From Rhodospirillales bacterium (GTDB lineage: Bacteria; Pseudomonadota; Alphaproteobacteria; ATCC43930; CGMCC-115725), in contig JAATGI010000144.1 of NCBI GenBank assembly GCA_015654725.1, positions 1 to 12,723 of the forward strand: a stretch of 12,723 nt of DNA, given 5' to 3'. Position 1 is the first letter of the stretch. Each line of letters opens with the position of its first letter. Shown piece by piece: positions 11,459 to 12,723 of this stretch. Both the position numbers and the translations under genes were made by a program. Below the pieces are notes generated by a model. It was given only the letters and a program-made list of their open reading frames with translations, was not told where the DNA came from and did not search any database.

Positions 11459-11496
11459 CGGCGTCAAGGGCGGGCGGCGGCTCGCGAGAGAATCAA

Positions 11497-11793
11497 CTAA
11501 TTCGCGTCGGCATCGGGAATCTTCCCGACCGGCGACTCCTGGATGTCGCTGCGCGGCAGCACATGGTTCTTGGCCTCGCAGACGCGCATGGCGCGGTCGC
11601 GCTGGCGATTGGCTTCCGGCGTGTAATCGGGGAATTGCTTAAAGGCTTGCCGGGCGCACTGGTCTTGTTTGTGCCAGGCGGAAAAAGACTGCTGCTGCCA
11701 GACCGAGCCGGCTTCGGCCGGCACGGCGCACGCCAAGACCAGAAGCGCGACCGCCGCCGGTAGGCGGCCCGTTCGCGCGGCTGAGAAATTCAT
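11497..11793 (-). CDS. Small exported two-cysteine protein, family unknown
   Basis: 98 residues. Signal peptide about 1-28 (MNFSAARTGRLPAAVALLVL to AEA) with likely cleavage before GSVWQQQSF; mature part about 70 residues, expected in the periplasm. It has two cysteines 25 residues apart (DQCARQAFKQF to AMRVCEAKNH) in a Gln/Arg-rich helical region, and the tail VGKIPDADAN. The Cys in the signal region is not followed by a typical lipobox, so a lipoprotein is less likely. ATG 11793 is chosen because it begins the hydrophobic signal; TATAGG lies exactly six bases upstream with TTGCCC 17 bp before it, which fits a leaderless promoter. AGGA in the same place could instead be a ribosome binding site. 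Diverges from the glycosylase gene; function unknown. Confidence 0.75.
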   Translation of the reverse strand: MNFSAARTGRLPAAVALLVLACAVPAEAGSVWQQQSFSAWHKQDQCARQAFKQFPDYTPEANRQRDRAMRVCEAKNHVLPRSDIQESPVGKIPDADAN

Positions 11794-11828
11794 CCGCGTC
11801 CTATATGCTCTCCGCCATGACGGGGCAA
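11794..11828. promoter_or_regulatory. Compact divergent promoter of the small exported protein and glycosylase genes
   Basis: Only 23 bp separate the two start codons (11793 and 11817). On the minus strand TTGCCC (11828-11823), a 17-bp spacer and TATAGG (11805-11800) precede the ATG by six bases; the -35 therefore lies inside the glycosylase gene. On the plus strand TATATG (11802-11807) or TATGCT (11804-11809) could be the -10. The two -10 elements overlap, so transcription of one gene may exclude the other. Confidence 0.45.
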
Positions 11829-12449
11829 GCCGGGACCGGCCGGGCAAAGGAAGAGCGCGCGCTCGCCGATTTGTTGCGCGAGGTCAGGGCCTGCGCGGTG
11901 TGCGCGGCGCATCTGCCCTTTGGACCAAGGCCGGTGGTGCGCGGCCGTGCCGGCGCGCGGCTTCTCATCATCAGCCAGGCGCCGGGCACCCGGGTGCACG
12001 AAACCGGCCTGTCCTTCAACGACCGCAGCGGCGACCGGCTCCGCGACTGGCTCGGGCTCGACCGCGATACCTTTTATGACGAGGACAGGATCGCGATCTT
12101 GCCGATGGGATTTTGTTATCCCGGCGTGCTGCCGAACGGCGGCGACAAGCCGCCGCGCCCCGAATGCGCGCCGCTCTGGCACGCCAAGCTGCTGGCGCGC
12201 TGGCCGCGGATCGCGCTCACGCTCCTGGTCGGCTCCTACGCCATCGACTATTATTTGCGCGCGACGCGCCGGCCGACCATGACGGAAACCGTGGCGGCGT
12301 GGCGCCAATATCCGCCGGACCCGCCGGCCTATCTGCCGCTGCCGCATCCGAGCTGGCGCACCACGGCGTGGGAGCGGAAAAATCCTTGGTTCCAGGCGGA
12401 ATTGGTGCCGGAGCTGAGAAAGCGGGTGGCGGCGCTGGTGGCGCGCTGA
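11817..12449 (+). CDS. Uracil-DNA glycosylase superfamily protein with a four-cysteine cluster site
   Basis: 210 residues. Base-excision-repair-type glycosylase fold of the COG1573 group related to family 4 enzymes. Seen: CX2C (Cys26, Cys29) in REVRACAVCA and CX16C (Cys100, Cys117) in GFCYPG to RPECAPLW, matching the [4Fe-4S] ligand layout of family 4; motif 1 ISQAPGTRVHETGLSFND (52-69), where family 4 has GEAPG; SGDRLRDWLG; and motif 2 LPHPSWRTTAWERKNPWF, with His177 in HPS. The activity is inferred from the family; the target base is not certain. ATG 11817 is chosen because homologs begin close to this point; ATG 11805 is the alternative, and neither has a Shine-Dalgarno sequence. Its TGA abuts the stop of the zincin gene. 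Confidence 0.88.
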   Translation: MTGQAGTGRAKEERALADLLREVRACAVCAAHLPFGPRPVVRGRAGARLLIISQAPGTRVHETGLSFNDRSGDRLRDWLGLDRDTFYDEDRIAILPMGFCYPGVLPNGGDKPPRPECAPLWHAKLLARWPRIALTLLVGSYAIDYYLRATRRPTMTETVAAWRQYPPDPPAYLPLPHPSWRTTAWERKNPWFQAELVPELRKRVAALVAR

Positions 12450-12723
12450 TCACCCTTCCCGCTCGATCCGCTCCATGTCGGCGTCGCTGAAGCCGAAATG
12501 ATGGCCGATCTCGTGGATCAGCACGTTCCGGACGATGTCGCGCAGATCCTCGCCCGTCTCGCACCAATAATCGAGGATCGGGCGGCGATAGAGAAAGATC
12601 ATGTCGATATCGGTCCGCGGCGCGCTCACCGATTGATGGGGGAGGGCGACGCCGCGATAGAGTCCCAGGAGATCGAACGGGCTCTCCAGCTCCATCGCAT
12701 CCTCGGTGTCCTCGTCCGGGAAC
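12450..12723 (-). CDS. Minimal HExxHH zincin metallopeptidase family protein (PF06262-like), 5' end cut by window edge
   Basis: About 90 C-terminal residues are visible, reading in from the right edge as FPDEDTEDAMELESPFDLLG; the start lies outside the window. Seen: PFDLLGLYRGVALP; IDMIFLYRRPILDYW; and the zinc motif in VLIHEIGHHFGFSDADM (HEIGHH, about 12492-12515), ending MERIEREG. The family (formerly DUF1025) is a small single-domain cytosolic zincin usually near 120-140 residues; the substrate is unknown. An internal ATG (12695) would give an 81-residue protein, but the reading frame continues upstream with family-like sequence, so it is not the likely start. Convergent with the glycosylase gene; the two stops together form TGATCA with no base between. 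Confidence 0.9.
   Translation of the reverse strand, partial: FPDEDTEDAMELESPFDLLGLYRGVALPHQSVSAPRTDIDMIFLYRRPILDYWCETGEDLRDIVRNVLIHEIGHHFGFSDADMERIEREG

Noticed and set aside
11439..11763. Plus-strand small frames after phoH (starting around 11439 and 11446)
   Set aside because: They begin inside the hairpins, lack ribosome binding sites and lie opposite the exported two-cysteine protein, whose signal peptide and cysteines are convincing.

Overview
The window is a GC-rich, densely packed chromosomal stretch. It most likely comes from an alphaproteobacterium, probably Rhodospirillales-like. The evidence is strong G/C bias at third codon positions, the divergent hemC/tsaD pair with gpsA nearby, an HbpS/GlcG-like gene, a short PhoH ATPase, a COG1573-type uracil-DNA glycosylase and a minimal HExxHH zincin. 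The lineage is inferred from gene content and style, not from a search. I see no rRNA, tRNA, CRISPR array, transposase, phage gene or integration site.

Left part (1-3956): hemC (minus strand, runs off the left edge) diverges from tsaD. tsaD converges on a PaaI-type thioesterase gene so tightly that the two stop codons share a CTAG. The thioesterase gene diverges from an HbpS/GlcG-like gene across a symmetric promoter/operator-like repeat, and gpsA follows 18 bp after that gene. This part is mostly housekeeping: tetrapyrrole synthesis, tRNA t6A modification and phospholipid precursor supply.

Middle part (3957-9121): a higB-higA toxin-antitoxin pair with a repeat-rich promoter, then two tandem genes for very small exported proteins that share a CX14C pattern. 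Converging on these from the right is a minus-strand set: ada, a 2-oxoglutarate/Fe(II) oxygenase broken by a +2 shift in a CG repeat, and a cyclase gene. The cyclase is the most striking item in the window. It is a single 404-residue protein with an N-terminal adrenodoxin-type [2Fe-2S] ferredoxin domain, a class III nucleotide cyclase domain, and two CDGSH iron-sulfur motifs at its C-terminus. It looks like a redox- or Fe-S-sensing cyclase. Its purine-selecting lysine is replaced by Asn. An exported PEBP (YbhB/YbcL-type) gene diverges from ada.

Right part (9122-12723): an orphan branched-chain-amino-acid-type solute-binding protein gene (minus) and a short phoH gene (plus) diverge across a 289-bp regulatory gap. 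phoH is followed by two abutting perfect hairpins whose four-base loops are complementary. A small exported two-cysteine protein gene (minus) and a four-cysteine uracil-DNA-glycosylase-like gene (plus) diverge from a tiny gap. A HExxHH zincin gene (minus, runs off the right edge) closes the window with its stop codon abutting that of the glycosylase gene.

Two window-wide patterns stand out. First, several genes without a Shine-Dalgarno sequence (tsaD, gpsA, higB, the 98-residue exported protein) have a -10-like hexamer exactly six bases before the start codon, as expected for leaderless mRNAs. Second, a G-rich palindromic repeat occurs twice, once between ada and the oxygenase and once between the PEBP and solute-binding-protein genes.
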